From Arcuatula senhousia (taxonomy: Eukaryota > Mollusca > Bivalvia > Mytilida > Mytilidae), in the NCBI GenBank assembly GCA_963971305.1, contig OZ020313.1, positions 53,702,203 to 53,766,202 on the forward strand: a stretch of 64,000 nucleotides of DNA, given 5' to 3'. Within the stretch, counting starts at the first letter, position 1. Every line of letters begins with the position of its first letter. Position numbers and translations under genes: made by a program. The notes beneath the pieces are model-generated. The model did not search any database and was not told the DNA's origin. It worked only from the letters and a program-made list of their open reading frames with translations. Shown in pieces: positions 43,546-58,500 of this stretch.

Positions 43546-46500
43546 CTAAAGTTGAATATTTAATAAATTAACGATAAAATTATAATGAATGTGTGTGACC
43601 GGTTGTAAATTTTGCCTTTCCGAGCAAATGGCAAAGCATTTAAAGACATATCAGATTGACAATATTTAGGATAAAGATTACATTCTTGAAATTGAATTAG
43701 TCAACGGATAAAAATAGGTTTTGCATTAAATTAGGTTTTTGGAAAAATCATCCTGCCTTAATCTAATGAAACATGTTTCAAATCGGTACTGATATAAAAA
43801 TAAACAATGATCATATAACACAGTGCTCATATTAACAGTGATTGATCAAGTTGACGAAAGATGATTTTATTGATAAAGTTGAATCATGTTGATCAAGTTA
43901 AAGAAACTAGCTTTAATTGATCAAGATTAGTAAAACTAATTTTATTGATTAAGGAAAATAAAATTATTTTTTTTGACAAATTGAATAATGTCGATTTAAT
44001 TGATCAATCCCTTACCTGAAGCAAGGTCTGAAGTATTGTGAAAGAAAGATAGGTAGATACGGCTGGCTCATTTATCTGAAATAGTGGATTAAATATCAAC
44101 TTGAAAACAAAGGGTAATCTCAATCTAAGTTCACAATTTGAATACATTGGATTATTGTATAAAGGAAAAAAAATAAAAGCTCAATTAATTCTAATGAATT
44201 CATTTGAATTCTTTAGTTATCATTTTACTTCATTTTTATGTATATATAAACTTTGTAAAGTCTTTAATCTTTTTTCATCGTTTATATATAATTTATGTTT
44301 GTAGAATCTGCTTACCTTATTTTCTAATACACACTGCATTCCGATCAGCACAAGATTGATCAACACACATACACAACCAATGACTGTTGTCTGAAATGAC
44401 AGTAAACTTTAGATTAAGAACCAAACGATTGTCATAGAAATGTTAAAAATATGGCTAGATGTTTTAAAGCATGAAATCATTCAATAAGCATCAACATAGG
44501 GTTTGTTAAGCATACTTAGATACCGGGATTTTTAGCAATTTACCCATAATTATTAAGTATTTTTGAAGACTTTGATTTTTTTTATCAATCCATATTTTTC
44601 ATATTTTGAAATTATAAAATATTTAAAGAATAGATGATAAAGAAATCATCAAACATGGATACTCAAACTCTTATGGCGTAATGTCCAAGAAGAATAACAA
44701 AGCAGAAAAAAATAAAGAACCTGTGACCGTCTTGATACAGACATGTAGAAGGTATAGGGTACGAGTGCTTTTAATTCGAAACTTACAAGTTTTGATTCTT
44801 CAATGTTTTGATTATAAATGCTTGCATTAAGCGCAATTAATAAATATACAGCATTACATAATCAACCGTTTATTGATACCCGCTTTGGTACTTCTTATTT
44901 TGAACCACGTGTTATTGTGACAAACTTCTCTTTTCCATTGCCATTAATTTCAATACTAGTATTTAACTTACTACAACCACACCGCGACGGACTCCACTAC
45001 AAACGAACATTATTCCTGTAATGTTATTGGTAACAGCAGTTGTTATTACCACCAAGGACGTTATAGCTACGCCTAATGCTACCCTTGAGAGATTTGTACT
45101 GTAGAAACTTATATCCGACAGCTCGTCTCGTAGGCCTTGTGATACGTGAATACCAGATATCCACAAAATAATAGCTATCAGCATGGCAAATGCAATTACC
45201 TGTGGAGAGAAAATGCGTAAAATGCTTAATATGCAGTTATACAAAATAACCCCAAAAAATATAGATAAAATGTATACTACCTTGTAACATTTTCCAACTG
45301 GTATCATCTAAGCACAAAAATCACAAAAACAACAATTGATCATACTGCAACTAGTAGTACTTTGACATACTTTTGTAAAATCGAAAATCCTGCATAATGT
45401 TGTTGTTGTAAAAAGCTGTTATAAAGGAACCACTTATGTATTTAAAAATAAATAGTAGTCATCTGTGACATTTCTTGAAGAAATCTAGTAGAAACATGTG
45501 TTATATTTTATATTATCCGTTTAAATTTCAAAATTGTCTAAACCCTAAGGTTCTTCCTACCCCAGACATTGGTTGATGATCTTAGTAATAAGTTGGTTCT
45601 CCAGTTTGGTATATTTGGTTTTACTGTTCTATGCTCTTCATATTCATAAAGTGTTTGGCATTTTCAATATTTTTGGTGGAGCGCCTCTGATGAGTCTTGC
45701 ATAGACGAAACACGCGTCAGGCGTAGCAAAATTTATTGTCTGGAACTTTGTTGTCATTTGTATTTAGTTATACCCCCGCAAACAAAGTTTTGGGGTTATA
45801 TAGGAGTCACCTGTCTCTCTAAAAAACTATTAATGGTATCAAACTAAAACATATTATCTGTACAATCCGTGTTTTCTGTTGTGTAAAGTTTTAGAATTAA
45901 AAAGTACACAATAAATAATATTTACCGTTTCTATTGACTTAACTGCAACATTCGCTATTTTTAATCTACAAAAAAAACAAATGTCAAAATGTTGACACAT
46001 TAAAAAACATTTCCGCATTAATTTCCCCCGCCGCAACGCGGAGCGAGGACATAGAAATGCTGGTGTCCGTCCGTTCATCCGTCATTTCGGTCGTCCGTCC
46101 GTTCATCCGTCATTTCGGTTGTCCGTCCGTTCTTCCGTCATTTCGGTCGTCCGTCCGTCACAATTTTTTTTTTGTTTTCTCAAAAAAAAATTATCATAAG
46201 CTTTCGATATTTGATTTGCAGCCTCAGGTATGGGTTCCATATAGTGGGATGCGTTTTCAGATCTGTCGCTCATCTACTTCCTGTTTTACGAACCGACTAA
46301 GATCTTTCCCTCTGAACGGGCGGGGGACATAGAATTTGTTCTTGTTTAGTTTTGAAAATTAACTTTAACAATCGATTTATATGATTATTGTCCTCCATAG
46401 TTCAATATTCAAAAAAAAGAAAAAGAAAACATCAATTCGTCTTTCTTGGATTTGCATCTCGAATACCAGAGTGGTGATCTCAGTACAAACATTTACCATA

Positions 46501-49500
46501 AAAGAGAAAACATTAATTTTCAAATTATTTATTTCCCCTAGCCTGGAAAGTAACATACTTTCTTCGCTTGCTTACGGTGTACAAATGTATATATTTCACA
46601 ACGTAATCTATATGCTAGGGATTCGCTCATGATATTTACAGACGATATCATGCGCTTATAGACAAATACCCCGGTACGGAATTTCGATTTTTCAGATGAT
46701 TGCAGATGTTGGTTTGTCATATGGTTTTGTTTTGTCTTCCTTTACCGGATTTGACACACTGAATTGACTGTAAGCAACACGACAAGTGTGCTAGAGCAAG
46801 CAATAATTGCATACTCTTCCGGAACACCTGATCATGTTCACTCTCGTTCCGACTAGAGTTCGTGTTGTTTATTGTTATTCAGTAGTTTTTTGTGTTTCCA
46901 TGTTTTACATGTTGTCTGTTTTTTCCCGTTCTCGTTTGTGTTAACCGGTTTTGTCTCTGACATTTGAGACTTTCGACATTCGGATGCCCCATTGGTAGCT
47001 CTGCTTCTTTATCAAATTTTTAAATGTTTCATACGACATCGCTGCCTCCGTGGCTGACTTTTAGTCCAGAGTTATACGAGATTACGTCTTATACGAGCTC
47101 TAAAAAATCTTCCTTTGGTATACCTTATTTTAAACGTAATGGATAGTAATTGTTTTTATAGTGTTAGGCTGATTTTAGTACTGAGATGATAACCTCAGTA
47201 TCTCTATTGCGTCTTCACATTTGTATTGTGTGTTTGTTATTTGTACTGTCACAACATTCATTGTTTATTTTTAAATATGGATTTAAACTTCCTTGTCGTG
47301 ATTAAATTTAAATCGCCGCTACCTGTGCCGAAAACCATGCTTGGGTCGAACGGTCGACGTGCGTACTGCACTGTCGAGTACTAGTATTACACATACAGGT
47401 AGTAAATAGGTAGCCATTTGTATATCTTGCAAGGAATCAATTTGGACACGATTCGCGGCATACCACCACGTAAGTTTGGCGAATATCCACAAAATATATA
47501 TGGAAACATTATAACAGTGACTCGATTCAACAAATTATCTGTTTTTCTTGTGAATTGACGTTTATATTTTTTGATATTTCGGCTTGGACAAATTCTAAAG
47601 AAACCGTCAACTTTGAACAATTCCCGGCTGGGCTTTCCTGATTTTAATTGACTTTAACATGTTTAATTTATATAAACTAAGCAATAACATTTTATAATTG
47701 ATCGCTACACTGCCTTAATTTTTACAGGATATTCATGTATCTCTCGTATTTTGTACTTATTATTGTTATTTGTTTCTTTCAGTTTTTCACCAATTGTTCT
47801 TGGAATAAAGACACATTACACCCGCTGGTTATCGTTCTTTACGTCCATAACATGGTTACACTTGCCGATCATAAGTCGGTACAGTGAAAAAGTGACAGAT
47901 CGCCGGTCTTAGCCAAAACTTTCCAGCAAGTAGTAGTATAGTGGACACACCAGGGTCAACACTACTCAAGAGGAGGATCGTTCCAGCATTGGACACAACC
48001 TCAAACAACTGAAGTACCACAGCCCTCTGGTGTTCCAACCGGATATCTAAAGCACATCGGGACAGGTATTTTGACACGCCAGTCCTACATCTAGACAGCT
48101 ACCTGACAGGATCCCATCCAAGGTTGAAATAGGCCACCAGGATCACTTGCCCTTGCGTTTAAATTGTATGGGGCACTCTGCTCTCACGTTTAAACAGTAA
48201 CGGGCACACCTTTGTTGAAAGAATGTCAGCTGACTCAAAAACAACTCCAAATTTAGAAGTCAACATGGACCAAGGCCAAGATATGGAAGCACAACCGCCA
48301 AACACAGAGGCTACTCAAGAAACTGAGTCAGACAAGGAGCAGCGCATTCGCACCCTTAACGAAAAAGGGAAACAACTCTATGAGAGCCAGAGCCGTAAAC
48401 ACGCCGAGCAGGCAGAGGACCTCTGGAACAGGCTCCACGCCGTCATTCAAGACGTCCAGAGCACTCCTAAGAACGAAAACGCACTGGCTACTCTCAATGA
48501 GCGGATAATCACTGCCTACGAGAGGTATCGGCGACAGAAGGACTGCTACGTCGAATTTCTGACGTCACAGAGAACGGCCGAAAGCCTGAAGGACCTCGAC
48601 CTGTTCATCAAAACGTCATCGGCATACTGCAAAATAGCGGAGGCAACCATTGACACGGTTAAGTCGATGCTATCATCACTACTTGAGACTGGATCCGTAC
48701 TTTCGGAGAGATCGTCCAGGAAATCCCGTAAAACCGGGAAAAGCAACAGCCAATGGTCATCTGCTTCAGTCAGCACGATACAAATGAAGCGTGCAGCAGC
48801 TGAAGCTGCATTAGCCAAAGTTGAATTCGCCAAAAGGGAAGCCGTGCTTCAAATGCAAGAGGCTGACATCGACCAGGAGGTTCAAACGATGGCAGCAGAA
48901 GCGGCTCATAAAAAGGCCAAGGTCAAGGCTGAAATCCAACTTCTGCAAACTGAGCAAGACGCCGCAGTTGCCATGGCAGAAGTGAATGCTTTAGCAGAAT
49001 ACGAAGAAGACTCCAAAAGCCAAAATTTGGATGACATACCATCACTGCCTAAGATGGACCCACTCGACATTGTTCAGAAATATGTAAGACAGCAGGTCCC
49101 AAAACTAGAAAATCCAGAACCAGTCAAAGTGGAGAAAAATATCGGGTCTGAACCCGTAGTCAAACACAAGGTACCGGCTCATTTCAACGCTGTTAAGCCA
49201 GATGAGTCTTCAAGACATGTGGGATACCATGATATTCCCGCATCATACCCCCGAACCACACCTGTTACAACAAACGTGTCCACGTCAAAAAGGACACTGC
49301 TCACGTCAGATGACTTCAGGAAGCCTGCCACGTCACTCCCTCAAACATCCAGCGGTTACAAAACCGGATTGATGTCTTCATTGAATCGCCATGCTCCAGA
49401 ATATGTTCCAACACAACATACTAGTAGATCAACAACAGGGGCAGCTCCAGCCAAGGAACCAAACACGGCGTCTGACATCACAAAGTTCCTTCTAAGGAAG

Positions 49501-52500
49501 GACCTCTTGTTCTCACGCCTATCTACCTTCAACGACAAGGCCGAGTCATACCAGGCCTGGAAAAACAAATTTAAGTGTGTCGTCAACGAGCTTGAAGTCT
49601 CCGACTCAGAAGAACTGGACTTGCTCGTCAAATGGTTAGGCAACGAGTCAGCACGTTATGCCGTCAGCATTCAGGCATCAAGCATTGCCAACCCTTCAGA
49701 AGGACTTCGAAGTCTTTGGGAACGCTTGGACGAGCGGTATGGTGCACCGGAAATGGTTGAAGAGTCCATCAAGCAAAAACTTGGAAACTTCCCAAACCTT
49801 TCCAACAAGGACAACAGAAAGTTATATGAACTCTCCGACCTTCTGTCTGAAATCCAGTTCATCAAGGAGAACCCTGAATACCACACACTCTTGGGTTACT
49901 TTGATACATCATCGGGAATTAAACCCATAGTAAGCAAACTACCCTACGGACTACAAGAGAAATGGGTATCTACAGCTGCCAACCACATGAAGCAGTATGG
50001 GGTCACGTACCCACCCTTTTCAGTGTTCTTGCAGTTCATCAAAGATATCAGCAAGATCAAGAACAACCCAGGCCTGATGTTTGAATCGTCTCATACTGGG
50101 GCTCCTAGCTCCGTATCGAAGCGACACGTTCAAACTAAGCGAATAGTCAGCGTCCACAAGACAGAAACAGAGGAAACAGACGGCACAAGTCAGCAGTCGG
50201 AGAAGTCAATAGACCCTAATGAACGCTGCATTCTTCACAAGTCTAAGCACACCTTGAATGAATGTCGCAAATTCAAGGCCAAACCAATTGACGAAAGGAA
50301 GAAGATTCTCAAGGAGAACAACATATGCTACAAGTGTTGTCGCTCAAACAGCCACATAAGTCGTAATTGCCAAGATGCCACTCCATGCAGTGATTGCAAC
50401 AGCAAATACCACGCAACAGCACTGCACATTGACCAGTACAGTCATACGGGACCATCCCGCAGACCCTTCCAACAGAACGGCGGGGAGCCAGGGACCTCCG
50501 GCAGGACTAACACTGGCCAAAACGTGAATTCCACATGCACTGACATATGCGGAGACCCATACAGCGGCGGCAAGTCCTTTGCCAAAATCTTGCCAGTGGA
50601 TGTCTTCCAGAAAGGCAATCCTTCAAACGTTCATCGAATGTATGCCATCATCGATGACCAAAGTAATAGGTGTCTGGCAGCGTCAGAATTTTTCGACGTG
50701 TTCAATATTGATGGTCCATCAGAGCACTACACCCTGACAACATGCTCAGGCAAAGTTCAAGCGTCTGGAAGAGTAGCGCATGACTTCGTAATAAGATCTG
50801 TTCATGACGCAACACAGTTTAACCTACCGAAGCTCATCGAATGTGATTCCATTCCACACAATCGGAACGAAATTCCAACGCCGGAAGTAGCAGCCTATCA
50901 TACACATCTTCAGGATCTAGCTGGTCATATCCCGCCTTTGGACGACAGTGCCGAGATTCTTCTACTACTTGGTAGAACCTTGCCAGCGGTGCATCATGTT
51001 ATTGACCAAAGATTACCAATGGGGTCAATTAACGCCCCTTACGCACAGAAACTGAGCTTAGGCTGGGTCGTGATTGGCGAAGTATGTCTAGATGGGCAGC
51101 ACATTTCACCAGAGGTTGATGTGAAGAGGACCTATATTCTCCAAAATGGCCGACCTTCAACCATCATGAGACCATGTCCCAATCAGATAGATGTTCAGGA
51201 GTGGGACAGAGATCCCGCAATACAACCTAAATCAAGCGACAATTTAGGAGCAAATGTCTTTGAAAGGACACCAGACGACGACAAGCCAGGTCTGTCACAA
51301 GACGATCGACAGTTCATCTCCCAGATGGACACAGAATTTAAGAGAGACGAAAACGGAAGTTGGGTAGCTCCATTACCCTTCTGCTCATCAAGGCGAGCCT
51401 TGCCTAACAATAAGGCACAGGCAATGCAACGAGCAAAGCTACTGGACAAAGGTTTGCGAAAAAATCCCAAGAAGTGGGAACATTTCCATACCTTCATGGC
51501 AAAGATAATAGACAGCAAGCATGCGGAGGTAGCTCCGGAACTGACTGAGAACGAAGAATGCTGGTATCTGCCATTGTTTGGTGTGTACCACCCAAAGAAA
51601 CCTGACCAGATTCGAGGTGTGTTCGACTCCTCGGCAACCTTCGACGGAGTCTCCCTGAACAACGTCCTCCTGACTGGACCTGACTTAGCAAATAGTCTAC
51701 TGGGAGTATTATTGCGCTTCAGGAAAGATATGATAGCCATCACCGCAGACATACAGAGCATGTTTCATTGCTTCATTGTCCGAGAAGACCATCGGAATTA
51801 TCTACGCTTCCTATGGTACAAAGATAACGACATCACGAAAGAGCTCATCGAATACCGCATGAGAGTCCACGTGTTTGGGAACAGTCCCTCACCAGCTGTG
51901 GCTAACCTTGGTCTCAGGAAAGCAGCACTGGAAGCTGAATCGAAGTATGGCAAAGATGTCGTGAGCTTCGTCACGAATGATTTCTACGTCGACGACGGGC
52001 TAACATCATGCTCCACACCGGAATCTGCCATCAAGCTGATACAGGACACACAGAGTGCTCTCATGGAGTTTGGTAACCTACGACTGCACAAATTTGCATC
52101 TAACAGTCCAGAAGTGATGGCAGCCTTGCCCCAGAACGACTTGGCGTCTAACCTAAAAGACCTTGATCTGGACGCCAACAACAAACCGTTACAAAGAAGT
52201 CTTGGTTTGACATGGGACGTGAACACTGACCAGTTTCTATTCATCCTGTCAACTGATGAGAAACCAGTCACCAGACGAGGTATACTGTCAACCATTAACA
52301 GTATATACGACCCCCTTGGTTTCCTGGCACCAGTCATCATTTATGGGAAGATGCTTCAAAGAAATCTAGTTTCAGAAACCGTAGATTGGGACGAGCCAGT
52401 TTCAGACCAGATCGCTTCCGACTGGGCCCAGTGGAAGGACACTCTAAAAGCACTAGAGACTATCCGCATTCCTAGGCCATACGTTCCACATCTAAGTCAA

Positions 52501-55500
52501 AAACCGGAACGCCAACTTCATGTCTTCTCAGATGCATCACAGACAGCAATAGCGGCTGTAGCATATATAATATCGATAGATGAAAAGGGCACCTCAGACT
52601 TGGGCTTCATCTTGGGAAAGGCAAAGCTAGCTCCCACAAATGGGCACACGATTCCACGCTTGGAGTTATGCGCGGCTGTGTTAGCCGTAGAGATCGCACA
52701 GACTGTGGTGGAACAGCTTCGTATTGATTTCGACAGCATCAAATACTATACAGATAGCAAAGTTGTTCTAGGATACATCTGCAACAACAAACGCAGGTTC
52801 TTCATCTACGTCGCAAATAGGGTAGAAAAGATCAGGAAACTCAGCATTCCAGACCAGTGGAACTATGTGCCAACGGAGAAAAATCCCGCAGATGCAGCTA
52901 CGAGATCTATTCTCGCATCTGAACTTCAAGACAGCGACTGGCTGCAAGGGCCAAAGTCTTTTCTAGAGTTGAGTTCCAGCGACAAAATAGAAGACGAGTA
53001 TGAGCTTGTTGACCCGGAGTGCGACAAGGAGATCCGGTCAGTCCAAGTGTTTAAAACACATACCAAAGAAGAGGTTGACATAAACGATTTCGAGCAATTT
53101 GAAACCTGGAACTCGCTAGTGGAACAAGTTGCTACGCAAAAACAATCCCGTTTACACGGGAACATAGAGACAAACCTATCAGTCGAGCACTACGACGATG
53201 CAAAAACATATCTGTTCAGACACATGCAGGCTGAATTTTATAGTGAAGAATTAGCCTGCATTCATAGGGAGGAAGCACTTCCGAAGAAGAGTCCTATACG
53301 CGACCTCAACCCGTTTATCGACGAACGTGGCCTATTAAGAGTCGGCGGACGTATAGACAAGTCAGACTTGAGTCTAATGGAGAAAAGGCCTCTCATTATT
53401 CCGGGTCGCCATTACCTGGCAACACTGCTCGTGAAACACCATCACGAAGACGTCAAACATCAGGGTCGTCACTTCACTGAAGGAGCCATCAGAGCGGCAG
53501 GACTATGGATAACTGGAGCAAGGCGCTTGATATCATCCATCATTCATAAATGTGTCGAGTGTAGGAAGCTCCGCGGCAAGTTTGAAGGCCAGATAATGTC
53601 ATCACTCCCGAGGGACCGTCTGGAACCAACACCTCCGTTCACTAATGTGGGTGTCGACGCTTTTGGGCCATGGACTATAGTGACCCGCAGGACACGTGGC
53701 GGCAGTGCCAACTCTAAGCGCTGGGCAATTTTATTTACATGCTTGGTAACCAGAGCGGTTCACATAGAACTTGTAGAAGAGATGAGCTCATCTGCCTTCA
53801 TCAACGCTTTGAAACGCTTCACTGCTATCAGAGGCAAAGTAAAGATCTTCCGGTCGGACAGAGGAACCAATTTCATAGGTGCAGTCAAGGACCTAGGCAT
53901 TGAAGCTATCAACGTGGAAGACGAGCCCGTCCAGAGGTTTTTGAGGGAGTCTGATACCGTGTGGATCTTCAACCCGCCACACTCATCTCATATGGGCGGC
54001 GTCTGGGAGCGAATGATTGGCGTTACAAGGAGAATACTGGATTCCATGCTTCTAGGGAACGAAGGAAAGACGCTCACTCATGATGTCCTCAACACATTTA
54101 TGGCAGAGGCCACAGCAATTATCAACTCTAGGCCTCTAGTTCCTGTTTCATCCGACTCGGAAAACCCTTTGGTACTCACACCAAATATGTTTCTGACACA
54201 GAAGACCGACTATGTCTTCTCTGTAGAACATCCCGAACTTTCAGACAAAAGAAATCTCTGTCTTGACGAGTGGAAACGAGTCCAAGCATTGGCCAACATG
54301 TTCTGGACAAGATGGAAGAAGGAATACCTTCCCACACTGATGACACGGCAAAAGTGGACCGTAGAACATCGAGACCTCGAAGAAGGAGATGCGGTTCTTC
54401 TGAAGGACAACGCTTTGTGTCGGACACAGTGGCCCGTCGGCATTATCGTTCATCCAATCAAGGGAACCGATGGACATGTTCGTTCAGCTGAAGTACAAGT
54501 CCAAGTTGACGGTAAACCTACCGTATATACTCGCCCCATAACAGAGTTGATACTCCTCCAGGAAAACGGCGAGGCTTAAACCCACACCAGGGACAGCAGA
54601 TGTAGATACTAGTATATAGATATATTTTTGGTTAGACTTTAAGGAACAGGTCGTTCCTTCCCACGCCGTGCGTGGCAACGTTGGATCAGCAGATCAACTA
54701 CTTCTCCCATTGGGCAACGCTGGATGCCATACAACGTTGGATCAGCAGATCAACTACTTCTCCCATTGGGCAACGCTGGATGCCATACAACGTTGGATCA
54801 CCAGGATCACGTCTACATTCATCCATGCGAAGATCATCCTGCCGGATTCGTTCTTTGAACTGTTGATTTTGTGTTATCATTTGTAATCATTCTATTTCAT
54901 TAATATTGGATTTATATTATTCGCCTTCATCGTTGAATCTGATCTCAACATCTTGTGTTTCAACGATTTTATCGTCTAAGTATAGTGATATCCCGAGGAT
55001 ACCAGACGGGGAGTGTACTGTCACAACATTCATTGTTTATTTTTAAATATGGATTTAAACTTCCTTGTCGTGATTAAATTTAAATCGCCGCTACCTGTGC
55101 CGAAAACCATGCTTGGGTCGAACGGTCGACGTGCGTACTGCACTGTCGAGTACTAGTATTACACATACAGGTAGTAAATAGGTAGCCATTTGTATATCTT
55201 GCAAGGAATCAATTTGGACACGATTCGCGGCATACCACCACGTAAGTTTGGCGAATATCCACAAAATATATATGGAAACATTATAACAGTGACTCGATTC
55301 AACAAATTATCTGTTTTTCTTGTGAATTGACGTTTATATTTTTTGATATTTCGGCTTGGACAAATTCTAAAGAAACCGTCAACTTTGAACAATTCCCGGC
55401 TGGGCTTTCCTGATTTTAATTGACTTTAACATGTTTAATTTATATAAACTAAGCAATAACATTTTATAATTGATCGCTACACTGGCTTAATTTTTACAGG

Positions 55501-58500
55501 ATATTCATGTATCTCTCGTATTTTGTACTTATTATTGTTATTTGTTTCTTTCAGTTTTTCACCAATTGTTCTTGGAATAAAGACACATTACACCCGCTGG
55601 TTATCGTTCTTTACGTCCATAACATGGTTACACTTGCCGATCATAAGTCGGTACATTATTACCGGACCCTAAGGTCCCAAATGGAAGATAGGGTTCGCGA
55701 TCGGTAACTCATGAAACCTGGTTTAACCCAGCATTTCTATTGAAATGCATGTATTAACCATTATATATTTCGTTGATAAATCAATTGATTAATACTAAAA
55801 CCGAAATACTTTAAGCCTTTTTTATTTTAAAAAGGGAAAAATAAGCCATATGCAATGAAATAAAATAAAAAATCATCGTTCCACTGATTGTACCTACCTT
55901 GCACTTGGGTCTGAAGTAAGTCCCCGGCGCTAATTATTGGTTTTATGTTGTTTTAAATTGTGCTAGGTTTTTTTCTCTTTTTTACTTTTTCTTTTACTTT
56001 TTATTTAATATATTTATCTTACATAACACTAACCTCTTGGATTGACCTTGTGCTTTTACAATATGTAAATCATTACATCTAAATTTTCTCACAGTCTTGA
56101 AAATATACCCAAAGGTATAACATTGAAAAGCCTATAATGGAGAAAAAACTTTGACGAAGGTGTTATTTTTATAAGAAATCAATATGACTGTTAAAGAAAA
56201 AAAACACTTCTTTACACAATAAACATGTAATAAGTAAATTCAAATGGATATTTTTTTCTGAATATTAGGATTGATTTTGTTCATCATAAAGCTAAGGAAA
56301 GATATGATTTGGTTAGAAATATTGATAATAAAACATTAAACTAAACGAATTCTGTAAAATATTGAATTTACTTGAAATGCTGGACAAACATTTGATTTTA
56401 ATCATACATCATGGTATAAATTTGAAAATATTTTTTAAATCAATTCGTAAGATTATTTAACTCACACAGAGGTTACATGTAGTTTTGTTTCTTAAATTGT
56501 CATCCTGCTTGATATTTCTTTACTGCGCTTTTTATACTAGTTTATTTCCACTTACAACTTTTGACTAAAGCGTCTCTAAAAAGTCTTTGACAGACGAAAC
56601 ATTCTTCAAAGTATTTTGAATTATCATCAGGAAAAGTTTGTTCCGGGAAAATGTTTCCACTTCATTGTCTTCATTTTCATTTTTCATGTCACATGTCAGA
56701 AATATCTATTATATTCAAAACTTCAAACTGCTGAAAACGTTTCTTCACCCTAATTTATTATGTGCATAGAGCAATAATTACTTACATGTATAACTGTCTC
56801 TATCACAAAGAAAGAGATGTATAAAGAAGCAGCGATTCTCAGGCTATCTTTAATATGACTATTACATTTCTGAAATATAAAATTGTTTGACACGTTTGCA
56901 ATGCATGGCACTTTTTATTAAAACAAATCCTTCATAAAGTATGTCTTAATTGTTCAAACATATACGACCACTACTTTAGCACAAGTTTTCATGAACGCTG
57001 TTGACTTATGTTTATTAATGCCATTCTCTATATAAAACATATGATCAGTAATAAATAGTCAAAATGTAAATACTGGTTAAAGTATTTTATCTCCAAACAA
57101 CTTTACTAGTTTGAGGAGTAGTGTGACGAAAGCTGTTGTCAATTGAAGATCATGGAAATGAAAATTTAATGTGAATAAATGCATGGTTACATGTATCTTA
57201 GGGCCACGTTAAAAGAGAGAAACTGCTCAAAAAACTATTCACGAGCCTAGTGATATAGGGACATTTCGTGATTTAAACCAACTTTCTTGCTGATGAACAT
57301 ATATTCATTACGATACTTACATCTTCATTTGAACCAAAGCAGTTGTACACCTGTCAAAAAAAAAAATAGAAAAATAATACTTTATACCAACTATCAAAAC
57401 CTAATAGTTGTAGATATTTTTGCAATCTTATTTATTGTGTAAAGTACAAACAAATATGATTTTGTTTAAAGTATGTTTTGTATATTGTTTGATTTTATGA
57501 AATAATCAAACTATTTTCCTTTCTTAATTCATAAGATAAGAATTGTTTTCAAGCATCTGTTTGAAGAAAACTTTATGGTGATTTTATTCAATATGCCATT
57601 TTCTAAAAGCATAAATGTGACTGTTATTGTCTGAATTATTTAACATAAACATTTTGTTCAGCATTTTTACCTAATAGATGCAAGAAGAAATAGTTCTATT
57701 ATTTATTAACATGACTCTTTTACGTTTAAAGGCATATTGTCTACCAAAATCACATTTTTTTCGTCCCCAATTTTCTAATAAGAGAAAATGAGATGTGGAA
57801 TAAGTGTACGCGACACAACCTACATTATAAACGTATATTTTAAATATCCACAATGGAAAACAGCCAGCAGCCTTCAATGTGACCAGCGGTCGCTGCTCGC
57901 TGTTTTTCAATTGGTCCCTGGATTGAAAATAAAATACACATGATTCAAGCCCAATCCCAAAGTGCATTGAAAGACCCTCTTCTTGACAAAAAAAAAACAA
58001 TTAACAAAAATTCGACTAAATACAAACATAAGCTTTGATAAAGATTCCTGGCTTAGGACAGGCACATTAAAATGTCATTTTGACCAAAATGTAGTAAAAG
58101 AAAACTTTGCATATCAATTTGTTACCAAATTTGCCATAAACTTGGGTTTTTTTTGTTCAAAATTTTTCGAACATGTTGATTGATTATTTGTTTACATTCG
58201 TGACGACAGACATAATTTTAGTGTATTTAATGCAGCCATTGATCGGGATCTTGGATGTTTTGTTCCTGAAGACTTTAATATGGTGAAAAAATGAAATGTG
58301 AAATATCTAATTCATCTTCATTTATTATATAACAGTCAAAACGATCATTTTCTTTGTTTGGCGTCTTTGGCGTTTTCGTCGCTATGAATATTTCTACAAA
58401 CTAAAGCCTCGAGATACAGTGCACTGGCGGCGACTTTGAACAAGCAAAGTTTATAAACAAAAATAAAAACAGTGCTCATGCTTAAGGCGGGATGAAGTTC

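Larger units (their letters stand above)
47242..55655 (+). mobile_element. Full-length BEL/Pao LTR retrotransposon
   Basis: 8414 bp with 642-bp LTRs (TGTACTG...GGTACA) and a 5-bp target-site duplication TTATT (47237-47241 and 55656-55660). The LTRs differ at one base (C at 47713, G at 55485), and the single 2118-codon ORF is intact, so the insertion is very recent and the copy may be active. It lies in a gene B intron between the exons at 56034 and 45965, in the opposite orientation to the gene. No envelope gene was recognised. I could not identify the tRNA primer site after 47883. Confidence 0.97.

Noticed and set aside
47884..47920. tRNA primer-binding site of the BEL element
   Set aside because: I could not match the bases after the 5' LTR to a tRNA 3' end with confidence.
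51195..51761. 188-codon minus-strand ORF within the BEL/Pao element, and other ORFs opposite or inside Gag-Pol
   Set aside because: Shadows of the 2118-codon Gag-Pol frame, with no recognisable family.
57671..58000. 109-codon minus ORF as a gene B exon
   Set aside because: Its sequence overlaps a dispersed repeat and has no phase-compatible splice borders; gene B joins without it.
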